Counted from the first letter of the stretch, positions 48,522 to 61,032 are shown. The stretch: DNA of 64,000 nt from Desarmillaria ectypa (GCA_030407005.1 JAUDYN010000006.1:558001-622000), one strand, 5' to 3'. Numbers and translations: made by a program. The notes: generated by a model not told the origin, from the sequence alone.

Positions 48522-51066
48522 CCGTGGGCGTCGGAGGCGCGGTTGCCTATGATATAGAAATTCATCGTAAAAAGTGCTTACTACGCTCACCGTATATAAT
48601 ACAGATAATTCTTTGTCAACCTTGTTACACAGGACCATCTTTTCTGCTTCCCGCTGGGTGATCCGCGGCACCTGCCTCCGTCTCCGTCTCCGTCTCCATC
48701 TTAGAGTCTACGTCCGTGGCGCCAATGGGCTTTTCTTCTGCTCAAATTTGATCCATGCTAGGAAGGTCGCCCCGGCGACATAAGAAGGTCTACGTGATGA
48801 AACGCAGTAGCCGTCGTAGACTATTGCCCGAAGGAACGCAGGCCTGGGCTGCCGCCCAGCGAATTGAGCGGCCCAAACGGCCAAATTACCATGTTGCGCG
48901 AGGGTGGCGGCGGTGTGCGACATATGTAGTCGGATACAATATTGCGGCGCAAGCTATAACACGGACAACCGAAATACAAAGGTAGAGCTCTCAGGATAGA
49001 ATGTTCACTTGTTAGCTGGTCTCTTTCTTTACAAGCTTTTTTACCATGGTACAAGTTGGAAAAGGATAAAATCCGACGTGGACGGAAGGCACTCGGGCAC
49101 ACGGGGGCAGTCTCAATAATGTTAAGCTCCTAAACTGCACGTAAATTATAACTACCGACCGTGGTCGTTATCCCACCAGATCCCGTTACTGTGCAGGTCT
49201 GCAAAATACAAGATGCCCCTTTCATTCTTCCTCGGTACCGTCATTCAGGGAGCACGACAGCCTCGCGGATGTGTGCCATGCGAGTTTCTCCGTAGAAATG
49301 GACTCCGAATAATCTACATCTGGAAGGGGCTGGTGCGCGCGGTGAGGTCAAATCATTCATCGGTCATGAGGTTCCATGAGGTTCCTGCTTGGTTCCTGCA
49401 ACGAGGACGTTCGACACCTTCGCGGCCCCTTGTGTAGATCCCTCGTATTGTCGCCGTTCTAACCTTGATCCCAGGAGAGGAGGGCCACCTAAATACACTG
49501 GTTCAGTTTTCATCATCTGAGCATATGACTTTTTGAAGGGGTTGGGTGAGCGAGAGAGCCCGGTGGCCGGCCATCACGCATCTTGCCATGCCGGATTTGG
49601 TTCCGACATCTGCAATGTACAACAACTATTGTGCTCGTATCTTTACTTGGGATAAACTATAAAGTGCCGGCGGTAAAATCGTCTTGACTCGGGACTACTT
49701 GGTGAATTCCTGGATATGTCAGACTCGAGGCCGTGCAGCATCTGGATACGAAGTCCGAGGCCATTCCTAAGTGACTCGAATCACAATTAACTTAATTAAA
49801 CGACTTGGCAACCAAAAGCACAACAGGCATCTTGGTTCTTTTATTGTATGTCGCTCTATGTCCTGTGAAGTTGAAGTTCCTTCTCGAATCTTCAAGGAAA
49901 ACGAGCGCTGAGGTATTTGTTCCCAAACAGTTGCTGTTGTGATCCAATACCGAAGATGGCAGTCTATTCCCGTGGTTATCGCCGTCACGATCCATCCACA
50001 GCAGTTGACTCAAAGTCGCCAGTCATAGAAGACAAAAGATACCTTTGCTGTGGATCCTGCAGGCTGTTTTTCGCAGTAATTAAAGACGAATCTATTCGCA
50101 CCCCTTCAGCTCATGGGGATATGGATTCCTAGAGATTCGACGCCCCTTCCCGGCTCTTCAGGAGATTTCTGTGACGAGCTTCACCTTCCCATCTATCAAC
50201 GCCCAGTTTCTGATGGTACCGGCTTGACGGTGTCAGGTGTAACAGATAGAGACGGAACGCCCTTCCAGGCCATCACTTTCTGCGAACAGCTCCACGCTCA
50301 TCAACAAGCAGTAACAATAGTGACTTGCAGCTTGCATTACGTCGCGAGCCAGTGATATCTCGAGGCATTCCTTGCCGCAGCTGCGCGCTGATACCATCTA
50401 CAATCTAACGGTGGCTATGATATCTGTTCACCGGCACCGCCTTACAATTCACTCATCCTTCCACTGTAACACGATGGTAGTAAGTCATCGCTGCATTACT
50501 TTTTTGGTGAGTTCAGCGACCCACTATCTTTGAATTGGATTGGGCGGTGCCGATGTACGAACCAAATTAAACATAATGGTACTAAAATTGTACCAAAGAT
50601 ATTCAACTTTTGTTATTCCGTTTGTATGCACTAACTACATACGTGCTATATACAAAACAATGCGCAAGTCAATTACGCATGAATAATAACATAAGGGCGC
50701 ATAACTGAATAGATAGCATATACGATAGCGATGCACTTTAATATGCATATTGTAATGGATAATAAGAAAGATAACCCGATTTAAAGAACGTGTAGTCCAT
50801 GCGTACAAGGAGAAGCAGAACTGGTGATGATGGAATGTATAAGTACAGCATGACGAATAACGGCAGACGCCAACGAGCCTGAGCATAGTAGATGTGGTGG
50901 ATAATAGGATAATGTTGAAGCGTGTCCCGCGCATCGGAGATGGATCGGTTAGCAATGCAATTCGGAAGTCGACGAGGACAAATTATAAGATAAAGTAAAG
51001 GTCGCATGAAAAGGAGATGATCATCTGAGAGGGGATTAGATCGCTGAAGAACTCCCGGGCAAAAAA
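48522..51066. other. Long gene-poor stretch
   Basis: About 2.5 kb without a recognisable gene. It contains a short CTCCGT repeat at 48676–48697 and an AT-rich part around 50560–50760. A basic plus-strand ORF at 48755–48985 and others show no motif. Confidence 0.45.
48676..48697 (+). repeat. CTCCGT hexamer repeat
   Basis: Between three and four tandem copies of the hexamer CTCCGT in non-coding DNA downstream of the F-box gene. Confidence 0.6.
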
Positions 51067-52269
51067 TCAAACATACGACGATCGACGAGGTAAGAGTGTA
51101 ACCACCCGGTTCGCCTTAACTTCGCGGCCGGTTTTTCCAAAATATCGCTCAGACTGGAAAGACCAATGGAGCGACCCGACAATCCAGTCGGCTAATCCTT
51201 GCACATATATGGCAACTTCGCGGTCGATCCGCTCGCCCCAAGACGGAAGCTGCGTTCTGTCGTAGTTAAACCGGTCGATAGCTTGTTTGCACAAGTCTCC
51301 AACAAAATCCACGGCGGACTGGAGGTCTAGCCCCTGTTCGTTCATAACAACGGGGATCATGTTGTGGGTATCGCCCTTGGATTGCTCGACATTGTATGAG
51401 AAAATATCCTAAAGAGGCCATCTATCAGTACGCGTGTTCGGATTCAGGCTCGGAAATGAAAAACATACATTAGACCATGTAACTAGATCGTTAGCTGCCT
51501 CGCCGAGACCACGGATTAGATCGTGGTCCATTACTTCGTCCGGGATATCGAGGTTGTAGGCGTACTCGATCAGAACGAAGGACGTCTTGCACCCTGCGAA
51601 CAATGTTAGGAAGCTGGATTGTTCTGATCTTGAGATAAACGAACCAGATGTGTCTCGCCTAAGGGCAATATAAGATTCGAGATCAGGAATAACTCCTGCC
51701 TGCCGATCGTGAGCTTGCTCTGTGACGCTCTGGAAGAAAAAGTCGAAAGTCTCGATAAAGCGTTGCTGCGTTCCTGGAGAAGCCGTCTGTATGAGACGAC
51801 GCCAATAGCTAAAAATCATATGTCAGCGCCACGGCGTGTAGAACCGGATGTGAATGACATACTCTTTAGTCATCTTGGATACACGAGTAGGAGAATAATA
51901 GGAATGTGGGTCGTAGAGGGTGTTGAGAACGACATTCGCCGTTGTCTGGGTCCCGCTTTTGTCCATATCGTCCGAGAGATTGTCCAAATGAAATAGGTAT
52001 GTGAGAAAGTCGTTGCAGACCCTGAGCTGGGGGCATGCCGCTCCGGGATAGCACATCGCAGCAAGCAGCCCGCACTTCAAGCCATGATAGTTGGCGCGTT
52101 TCTGTCCCATCAGGTTGCCGCTAGTGAAGAGCCATTTCTTGGTCTCTGATGTGATCTGCTTTCGGTGCCGACTGACCCTGATGTCAAAAGTGCAATGCGA
52201 GACGAGGTCGGGTAGGATGAATTTTGTGGGCATAGGCGCAGGTGCCTGCATGGAAGATGCGGCCGACAT
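51067..52269 (-). CDS. Sesquiterpene synthase (class I terpene cyclase)
   Basis: Cyclises farnesyl diphosphate to a sesquiterpene in the cytosol. Four exons on the minus strand (52269–51863, 51808–51645, 51593–51469, 51408–51067; introns 54, 51 and 60 nt) join to 345 aa, the normal size. The aspartate-rich metal motif is FHLDNLSDDMD (Asp96, Asn97, Asp100, Asp101, Asp103). The second metal motif NDIFSYNVEQSKGD (Asn232, Ser236, Glu240) is restored across intron 3. The effector Arg-Tyr pair is in SERYFG near the C-terminus. All catalytic elements are intact. DNLSDDMD resembles what I recall for basidiomycete clade III enzymes such as Δ6-protoilludene synthases (1,11-cyclisation), but product prediction from motifs alone is weak. 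ATG 52269 was chosen; the next in-frame ATG six codons on is possible. The MFS and GMC genes lie within 9 kb. Confidence 0.93.
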
Positions 52270-52389
52270 GTGTGTGAAAGCAAGACAAGAAAGCAAGAAA
52301 ACGAGTAGAGCGGGATAGAAATGAGAAAGGCGGGAAGAAGAAATGGAGGGTACTGAGGAAGGTAGATAGAGAGAAAGTATTTACTGACC

Positions 52390-52396
52390 TTTATAT
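52390..52396 (-). promoter_or_regulatory. TATA box of the sesquiterpene synthase gene
   Basis: On the minus strand this reads ATATAAA, about 120 bp upstream of the synthase ATG. A CT-rich leader follows, as often seen in fungal core promoters. Confidence 0.4.
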
Positions 52397-52811
52397 GGCC
52401 GGTATGTGATCGGACAGATTCAAATCCGGCCCATACTGGTCACTTTCGGTAGATTTCTATTTTGGAACCATACCTTCCTGTCTCCCTCAATTTACGAGAA
52501 AGGTACAATCCCGAGGATTAGCTCCCGATCCGAAAATATCGACCTGCCTGCAGAAGCATTTTGACTCCAGTGCTGAAGGGGAAAGCAGTAATCATTACCG
52601 AAATCATTAGGCGACTAGGTCTGGAAGTGAAAATTCACACAGATCCAGTAGATCGACTAGACAAATGAATAGCATTAGGGTTGACGCGGCCCAGAGATCC
52701 AGGACTGACGGGAGATCTTCTACCCTGCCTCTTGGGCTGCAACACGTACCATGCCGCCGCCGCACAGTTAGATGCTCGTACCTGTTACAGTAGCCGCGTT
52801 ACGATTGTGCG

Positions 52812-53040
52812 CTAGTTGCTCCGTAGGCACAGCAGCAACATTTGCTTTGTCATGGAGAACATGGAGAAATTCCACATGTTGACGAAGCAATAAAGGCAAA
52901 ACAGATTATCGCAACTGCGACGGGAAACATGATAGACGTGCAAACAATTGTTCCCGCGCCAGAATGTGACCAACCCGTCTTTCCGGGCCCACGATTGGTC
53001 ACGCAACACTTGCCTTATTCGGTTCAACCGTTTTTTGCGG
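52812..53040 (-). pseudogene. Possible ADP/ATP carrier fragment
   Basis: On the minus strand the sequence RIRQVLRDQ...DGLVTFWRGN resembles the mitochondrial ADP/ATP carrier segment that precedes the FPTQALNFAFK motif. Just after it, but in another frame, IMFPVAVAIICFAF loosely matches that motif. Nothing else of a carrier was found around it. If real it is a short, frameshifted remnant; chance similarity is possible. Confidence 0.3.
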
Positions 53041-54720
53041 GGAGGCTGGCGGGGGTGGCGCATTGCAAGAATCCTCACCTTACACTCGTGAACACAATGT
53101 AGAATGCAGAGATACCATGAGATATCCAGCCATAATAATTGTATTTTTACTCCAGTCAAGTTGCCATAGATCGCGGGAAACAAAACAAGCGGTAACCCCA
53201 AGCACAATCGCCGCCCGCCCGTTGTGTGAAAACTCTACTCTGCTTGGGCATCAGTATGATACAATGGAGGCCGTTTTTCCCGTGCCAATCGTGTCATTCT
53301 CGGCAATGCGAGGCGGGTCTTACAAATATTCCTCGGATCGTGTTCGCGCTTGCGATTCTGTCCATCAAACGAGACACTTCAAATCCTGAAGATGCTCTCG
53401 TAATGGGAAAGTCTCGTCGAGCTGACAGAGAAACAAATACTGTGGATGTGCTCCAACTGGTAGTAGAAGAAGTCGGTCAATGCTGCGGCTTCGCGTAACT
53501 TGACTCAATGACCACACTTCGGCTGGATTCACCGAATCCATTCCATTATGCTTTCGATGCGCTGAATGATTACTTTTAGACGTTTGAGGGCGGGGCGTAA
53601 GGCCAGCAAGGGTAAGCTCTCCGGGAGAACACCCCGGTGTTTTACCGGAAAGCAATATTCCACGTCGCCCGGGGCGGCCTAAGGCAGTCCTAAGGCGTCA
53701 CATAAACGTAACTTGTCGAAGATCCGTCTACCCGCCCCGCAGATGTCGCCGTGTGGTGCGGAATATTCCGCCCTTTTGCCAGCAAGCTTTACGGTAGAAA
53801 TCCTCTAAACCCGTAAGCAATGGCCTGCACTGCAGGCGAACGCGAGACACTGATGCTGTTGAATGAAAAGGTGCCTGACGTGTACGAGATAGACTCCATC
53901 ACTATCGATTCTTCCTCCACTGCAACAGGTTTGGCGGGGAGCCACATACGCATCGGGAATGGTACACCCGGTGTGATAGTTGAAGCGCAGGTTGCTCACC
54001 GCCATTGGGCTCGACGTCCAGAGACCATGGGCACCTCATTCAATTTCGAACTCGGAATCGGACAAATTCAGGTTCCACTTAACTTCCACTGGATAATGAA
54101 ATTTTACGCGAAGAAAAAAGGTATGAGCACGTGCAACCAATAATAGTTAGGTTAAAACTTGCCGGAGTTAGAAACAATCATAATCGTTTCGACATACACA
54201 TTTTTCCTCGGCATAGAGCACTGTGATAGACTTGCTTAAGTTCTGATTGGGTCCATCAGTCAGTGATAATGAATAATAGATTGTTCTCCACATGTGAAGC
54301 AGGCCGAGATTCGGTACCGACGAGACCGCACAGCGGAATGGAGACGGAAATGCTTGAACAGGACAATCTCAACAGTTGAAGAAAACATATCGGGTCCAGG
54401 AACGTTCTAGGTAACTATCGACACAGCCACATTTCATTTCCAGTCCTCCCGACACAAACCACGAGTAGCCGGCGGCAGACATATTTGGAAATATCGAGTC
54501 CATTTTCCGCAATATCGAGTCTTGCGCCAACCGTCCACTAGTGTTCAGGCTTTTTCGAAAATGCGTCAGTGGCAGCCTCCAAGCCTATACAGGACAGAAT
54601 AATACTGAGACATTTCTGCAGGAGTGATGTAATCGCATCAACATTCGGGGAAAATAGTTTGGTCCTGATTCTGTCCAAATCTGTTCGTTACCGTTGACGT
54701 CGTCTCTTGCGCTGCGCGTG
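53041..54720. other. Intergenic region upstream of the MFS gene
   Basis: Contains a GC-rich part (about 53580–53770) with a perfect 14 bp palindrome, and short ORFs without motifs (plus 53820–54143, minus 53365–53655). It probably includes the MFS promoter. Confidence 0.4.
53758..53771. promoter_or_regulatory. 14 bp palindrome with heat-shock-element-like core
   Basis: GCGGAATATTCCGC is a perfect inverted repeat. Its core fits the nGAAnnTTCn unit bound by heat shock factor, and its ends are CGG triplets as bound by Zn2Cys6 regulators. A looser GGAA...ATTCC sequence occurs about 100 bp upstream. It lies about 950 bp before the MFS start, so the target gene is uncertain. Confidence 0.3.
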
Positions 54721-57700
54721 ATGACTACACCTCAAGCAAACCGGATTTCGCTGCCACACAGGTCGTTCGGCGCGGACGAGTCGGCTCTCGACGATGAGAA
54801 TGATGCGCCCCAGCACGACAGGTCGTCTTTGCGCAGAGTTCTTGGTCGAATTTCATTTGACAACAGTATACGTCGACCGAGTTTCGCTTCAAGATTGAGG
54901 GCAGGGGCAGAGTCGCCAGCTCCATCAGAGAGGCCACCGGTGCCCACGGTAATGCAGCCTGCTGGGGAAGTGTATCAGACGCCACTGCCAGTACTCTCCA
55001 TGATTGTTCTGTCTATCGTGCGTCGTCGTTCGCATTTTTCCTATTCATTATTTCATCGCGTTCCGTAGACCATGCTAGGAGAATTCTTATCTGCAAATGT
55101 GTCGACGCCATTCTTGTTATTCATGGTTAAAGGCCAGTCAGATCCGGTGTCCGGCTCTGTCGATCTAACGAAGGATTTTAGGCTTCGGTGTGCTCACTGA
55201 TGAGGCTGAAATCGCTTTTTGGACGGGTGTATTAGGTATATTTCGGTCATTACTAATGATTATCGCAGAGTAACTCACTAAATGCTTGTAGTATCAACAT
55301 TTTTTTTGACTCAGTTCCTCACGTCACTGCTTTGGGTACGTTCTATTCAACAGTGGCGCACTCACCTTCTTGTTCACGGTCCCCGTGCTCGTTTATCCCC
55401 CAGGCCACCGTAGCTGATAAGCACGGAAGGAGAGCGGTTCTAGTGATATCCCTCCTTGGCAGTGCATTGACTTGTGCCCTCTTCGGGGCTTGCACCTCTT
55501 TGCAACAAGCCATATGCGTAAGGTTATTGCAAGGTATCTTCGCCGGAGCCGTCGGCGTTGCTCGAGGGTCTATCTCTTTCGTAACCGATGCAAGTAATGA
55601 AGGTAGAGCTTACGCTATTCTGGGGTGCGTCTTCCCGAGACGCCGGTTTGCTATGAAATGCAGTCTCAACCGTAATGTAGATTTTGCTGGGGTTTTGGTG
55701 GTGTGGCGGGGGCCATCATCGGAGGAACTTGTCAGTCTTCGGCATTCTGCTGATAGCCATCTAACGGTACTTGTTAGTTGAAAGCCCAGCCCTGAAATGG
55801 CCCGGAACGTTTGATTCCTTCCCTTTATTCGTAAATTATCCGTATCTCCTACCGTGTGCAATGGCGGCGGCGATCACCTTTACAGGTTCGTTTATTTTTT
55901 TCCCTTGGCGTGTGCAGGTACCTCATGACCGTACTCGTTTTCAGGTTCCGTTCTCGCGTGTTTTCTGGGCCCCGATGGCGGGCCTAGGGAAGGGGCTATT
56001 CGCCTCATGCCTGAGAAGGTTGATATGCACCCACCAATCCCAGAGGAAGAATCCATACCACCAAGTCCGATCTTCGATGACGAGGATCAGCAGCCCACTA
56101 CACTTACAGGGTCTATTCGGAAAAAACTTGCCCAAAAGCTCTCCGGCTACTTTGCCTCTCGAGTATATGATGGCCAAGACAGAACTGCCTTGAACAGTGG
56201 TTCATCTGCAGCTCCCCAACCCCCTGTACCTCTGGCTGCGGGACCGAGATTATCAAAAACTGCATCCAGGACAAGCCGCATTAATGGATCAGCTTATGGG
56301 TACGGTAGCTATAGGAACAGATTGGCGAGCAATGCGACAACGACCGTGAGGGCAAGACATGGCAGCATGGCAAGCTCCTTGCGGCGAAGACGAGGAAGTA
56401 ATCTCGACGGAAATCGAGAATCACAAACTAGCGAAAGTAATGACCTTAATTTTGCCCAAAGGTTACTTATGGCCAACGAGAATGCGGTCACTAACATTGC
56501 GGACCTGTGGGTCGCTGCTGCGATGAATGTCGACAACGAAGATCCATTCGAAAGTGACACTGAGATGGGATCCGATGAGGATTTTCGCGAGGAGGCTGCG
56601 GATGAGGAAGAAAATGTGGAACGTGTTCCTGTCGATGACGGTGCTGTACCTGCATCTCTTATCTCGACGCCAACGCCCCGCAGTCGTCGAGCTTCCAGTA
56701 ATATGACACCCATTGCACGTCGATCTTCTAACACACGCGGGACTATCCGGCCTCTTCGACTTGGTTCCCCTCGCCTTCCTTCTAGTCCTTGGCCTATTCC
56801 TGAGCGCCAGACTTCGTTTTCTCAGCCATTAGAGGGTACACACATATCCCGTCGATTCTCCAATGCGCCTTCCATCTTCTCTCATCCTGGCGTTAAGCCC
56901 CCGGCTGCTCTTCTGGATGCGCAGCAACTACTTAATCCAGATGCGGAGATCACTGGTGCTGATTCCCTTGCGCCAATCGCGGAATCTGGAAGGGTATTGC
57001 AGATTAATGACCAAGTCGATGTGGAGTCCCTGGCAGAGAAACCAGCTTCATTGTCGTCTCAGTTGCCCGTTATGATTATTGTGCAGTACGGACTGCTGGC
57101 GCTTCATTCCACAACGCATGATCAGGTCTTCATGTCATATCTTGTAACGTGAGTCATCAGCTAGGCAAATTAAGGAGAGATGCATGATAACTTATTGCTC
57201 GGACAGCGATTATGATTCTGGTGGCCTGAATCTCAACGCTGGGCACTTTGCACAGCTCAGTTGAGTATATAGTTCCTCGACGACCATTCTAGGCTGACGT
57301 ATCTCCGACAGTTGCGTTGATGTGTCTCTGCCAGATTGCGTACCAGTTTTACCTCTATCCGTACGTTACCATTGTGTTAGACTGACTCTCGGACTGATTG
57401 TATATTCATATAGCAATATTGGGTGGGTTTCATGTCTTGGAGCCAAACAACCAGGTACTGATCAACCATAGGCCACCGCGAGGACGATTCTCCCATCTGG
57501 CCATGTTCCGACTTGGTTCCTTGCTCTTCATCCCATCTTATCTTACGGTCGTACTTTATCGTGTACCGTTCGCTAGCGAAGAGAATGACGGCAACTTCAT
57601 ACTGATGACGGGACTTGCCATAAGCACGTAGGTTATAAGTCGAACTTAGGAACTACCCTTTCGGCTAATGAAGCGTTTCTAGTGCTTTACGGTTCTGCGG

Positions 57701-58055
57701 TTCCACCTTTGCGTACACAGCAGTATCTATCCTGTTGAATTATAGTACGCATCATTCTGTCAACGCCATTTTTTACTAACCGATGAATGTGTTTTAGTGA
57801 CGCCACCGAGTGCCATCGGGTACGCCAATGGTATAGCGCAAAGTATAGTCAGTCTCGCCCGGTGTTTGGGCCCTGTCTTGGGCGGATATGTGTGTTTTTT
57901 ACTCCGTTAGTTTACATCTCGTAACGAGATGCTGATATGTCTCTTAGCTCTGGTCTGTGAGTATCGAGGGGAATCCTAATGGGTATCCCCTGGGTTTCAT
58001 TGCGTGTGCTGGCGTATGTGCGCTGGCATTGTTGCATAGTATGCTTATTCGATGA
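54721..58055 (+). CDS. MFS transporter with a very long cytoplasmic loop
   Basis: Major facilitator of the drug/H+ or ZIF-like group, similar in layout to yeast YCR023C; probably a vacuolar or plasma-membrane exporter. The N-terminus is cytosolic and Ser/Pro-rich. The first helices follow from TPLPVLSMIVLSI. The signature loop ATVADKHGRRAVLVISLLGS is intact, as are LLQGIFAGAVGVARGSISF and GFCWGFGGVAGAIIGG (restored across an intron), and then GSVLACFLGPDGGPREGAIR. A loop of about 340 residues rich in Ser, Arg and acidic residues follows (exon around 56007–57150). The second half resumes with LPVMIIVQYGLLALHSTTHD, PPRGRFSHLAMFRLGSLLF, YTAVSILLNYMTPPSAIGYA and a final GFIACAGVCALALLHSMLIR. At least ten exons. 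I saw no stop or frameshift. The substrate is unknown. Confidence 0.82.
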
Positions 58056-58486
58056 ACACTTTTGACTATGTAGAGGTTTCTTCTTTCATTAATACTGTAT
58101 AGATCTCAAGTTCATGATCGACGTGATCCCAGATCATCACCTACATGGTACCATACATATCCACAAGCTTTGGGACTTATGCTAGTAATTCTTCTCCACC
58201 CGGACTGTTGTTACGACCTAAACTATATTGCATCGACTTCGATTCTTCCCTTCCGACTCATTGTAGATGTCTTGCTCTATATGATCATTCCGTCGCTACG
58301 CGATCGTCGCACCCATAAATTATATCTCAAAGCCCAAGCGTAATGCCATTATGGCTCACTGCAGGGGTATAAAATTATTAATTCCGTTCCTTCTGCAGCA
58401 GTGATCCCTGACCAATAACCTTGGTCATGCTATCTACAAAATACATAAAAATATATATATTACTACAACCTATACCATCGAACGTT
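58056..58486. other. Region between convergent MFS and GMC gene ends
   Basis: About 430 bp, AT-rich near 58440–58465. It must contain both transcripts' 3' ends. No gene recognised. Confidence 0.45.
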
Positions 58487-61032
58487 TTAAGCTGCCGCCT
58501 TGATAATGTCCGCAGCCTGCGAAGGGATTTCATTCAGCTATAAAGGATCATGGGCCTATAAGTTAACACCGACCTTCTCTGCCATAGCGTAGATAGTCGT
58601 GTGAGGGTGAGAGGCAATGTGGATAGGAATGATTGAGGCGTCGGCCTAAAGAATAGCGTAGAGCGACTATAAGAGTTTGTAAATCGAGGCTACGAATTGC
58701 TATGCTTACCACCCGCAAGTTCTTAGTACCGTAGACCTTCACGTTAGCATCCACGACGCCTCCATCTTCTTTAGGGAGCATCGAGGCAGTTCCAATAGGA
58801 TGATAGACAGTCATGCCGGTACTCCGCACGTAGTCTTGCAGCTGCTCATCGGACTTTATGTCCTTCCCAGGAGCGATCTCGCCTTTGACAACCGTGCTGA
58901 GAACGTCCGATTTGATGAGTTTGCGAGCGAACTTGAGACCCTCGGCGAGGATCTGAACATCGATATCCTCCTCGAACATGTGGGGGTCAATCTCAGGTGG
59001 TGCGTGAGGATCCGTAGAGTTGATGTGCACCGTGCCGCGAGAGAATGGATGCGCAGCGGCAAGCAACCAAGACACGTAGTGCTTGCCAGGCTCGGGCATT
59101 GTAGTCCCGGTTGGCATATATCCATTGAATGTTGCAAATCTGGAGTTCATAGCACATGTCGTCAAAAAGAAAGAAAAAAACCATGTGGAAAGTAAACGTA
59201 CTCCAGGTCAGGGATGTTGGCACGTTTGAGCCACTCTGCTTGTGCCTTGAAAGTCGGGTTAGAGGAAGCATCGGCGATCTTATCCGCTTTTGTTGTGATC
59301 TCCTCTACGGACTCCTCAGACATGTAAGTTTGAGCTGAGATGAATGAGTAAAGACCGGGCCCGTTAGAGGTCAATCGGCCCTGTTTCTTCTCTTGACTGA
59401 AAAAATCGCCATTATGACGAAGCTTTTACAGGCGAGCGAAAATTTATACGCACTACAGTTGGAATTCCAAGGCAGCTTGTTGTGGGTCCATCATCATGTC
59501 CATCGATTCATATTTGGGATCAATCTCAGCAATGAAAGCAGAGGTATAATGGTCCTGGTGAAAGGTCAGACAATGTCATGACCGTACAAGATGACACAAA
59601 CCTGATAGTTGTTTCCGACGCCGGGGAGGTCGAACACAACCGGAATGTTATGTGCTTCTAAGATCTTTTTATCACCGATGCCCGACAGTTCTAGCAATTG
59701 CGGTGTCTTCATGGTACCTGATCGAATCTTGAATACGACAATGAAGCAAAGCGTCACCCATACGTACCTAGTGTCAGGATGACTTCCTTGTTTGCTGACA
59801 CGGTGAGCAGCTCCCCGTCCTTCGAGTACTCGATGCCAGTAGCGACGATTTCACCCGAAGACTCATCGGTTTTCAAAAGAATGCGCGTCGCTTCTGCGCC
59901 AGTGATCAATGTTAAGTTGCTCTTATGTTTGTTCGGGCCGTAATACTCCTGTGGCGTTCCGTCAGTACCAAACCGATTGTTCGATGACCAAGCCCAAATC
60001 TCACAGAAGCCGCCGAGCTGCGGACACAATGTTCTGGGTGAACAGATAGTTGCATTGGGTAAACACCACCACTGTAACCATCATACTAGAAAAAATTTCA
60101 AATAGTTAGTCGTAGGGTCGAAAGGTAAGATAACAACGAAGACTCACGTATTCGGTGTTAAGGGGGACCCCGACAGAAGCAAATCCGTCGATGAGAGGCT
60201 TGAGAACGTTGCTGGACCACCTAGAGAGCGTCCTGTGGATAGGTCCACTTGAACCGTGCATTTCCGAGTTGAACTTAATCCCAGTCTCGGCTGATTGTTT
60301 CTCTGTAATTGTGAAGGTCTCGGACTGTCGGATGACAACGTTAACGGATGTAATGCAGCCGAAACGACAGCATACCTTCTTGAAATAGGGTATCAAATTT
60401 TTCCAATTCCATCCGGTCGAGCCCAACTTTTCAAACGCTGGGTTTAACGTCCTTAGTATACGACTGTGATTATGTCACTCCAAGCTCACCATCGTATTCT
60501 GCGATGTTACCCCTGGATTTTCGTTTAGTTCAATAGCACTACCAAAAAGTCGTAATGACTTACTTTCCGAGCGCGACGATGTTTGTCTGATGACAAGGCA
60601 TCAGTCTAGGCCAGTCCGCAATTTACAATGTCAATTAACTCACAGTACCACATCCACCCACGACCTTTCCCCTGGAGCAATGCTTCAGACCCCCAAAATT
60701 AATTATCAGAACCCTGCAACTTACCTGGGGAGCCAGAGACTGCGCCCTTTCGCGCCAGGCTGGGGTGTAGTATACATCTTCCAGTCCATGTCAGAAGGAC
60801 CTCTCAGATGCATAGCCGCCATTCCTTCAAGAAGACGCGTCAGAAGCTGCACGCTGTCGGGAGGAGGAAGAACGGTACCAGGAATGAGAACATCAGGACG
60901 ACTTGACTGATCCTCTCCAGCTTCGATGACGCCGACAGAGACGTTGGAATCCTCGGCTAAGCGAGTGGCAATAACCAGGCCGGCGGTACCGCCGCCCACG
61001 ACGACGTAGTCAAAGGACACTGGGGCGGACAT
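58487..61032 (-). CDS. GMC-family FAD oxidoreductase without signal peptide
   Basis: Flavoprotein alcohol oxidase/dehydrogenase of the glucose-methanol-choline family. It begins directly with the FAD-binding motif: MSAPVSFDYVVVGGGTAGLV, then VIEAGEDQSSRPD. Further marks are MYTTPQPGAKGRSLWLPR, WNWKNLIPYFKK, NLTLITGAEATRIL, LGTMKTPQLLELSGIGDKKI and VFDLPGVGNNYQ. The substrate domain includes LAAAHPFSRGTVHINSTDPH. The catalytic region is TVYHPIGTASMLPKEDGGVV, then NLRVVDASIIPIHIASHPHT. It ends AADIIKAAA after a short last intron. About twelve exons on the minus strand; each join I tested kept frame. No secretion signal is present, unlike secreted aryl-alcohol oxidases, so it likely works inside the cell. 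The motif near the flavin reads VVGGCGTTNIVALG, where GGSS/A is usual. It is convergent with the MFS gene and 6–10 kb from the terpene synthase, so a tailoring role is possible but unproven. Confidence 0.87.

Noticed and set aside
52420..52445. TTCAAAT sequence as a possible tRNA T-loop
   Set aside because: The flanking bases cannot form the five-pair T stem, and no matching acceptor or anticodon arm was found. The same holds for 44757 and 5482.
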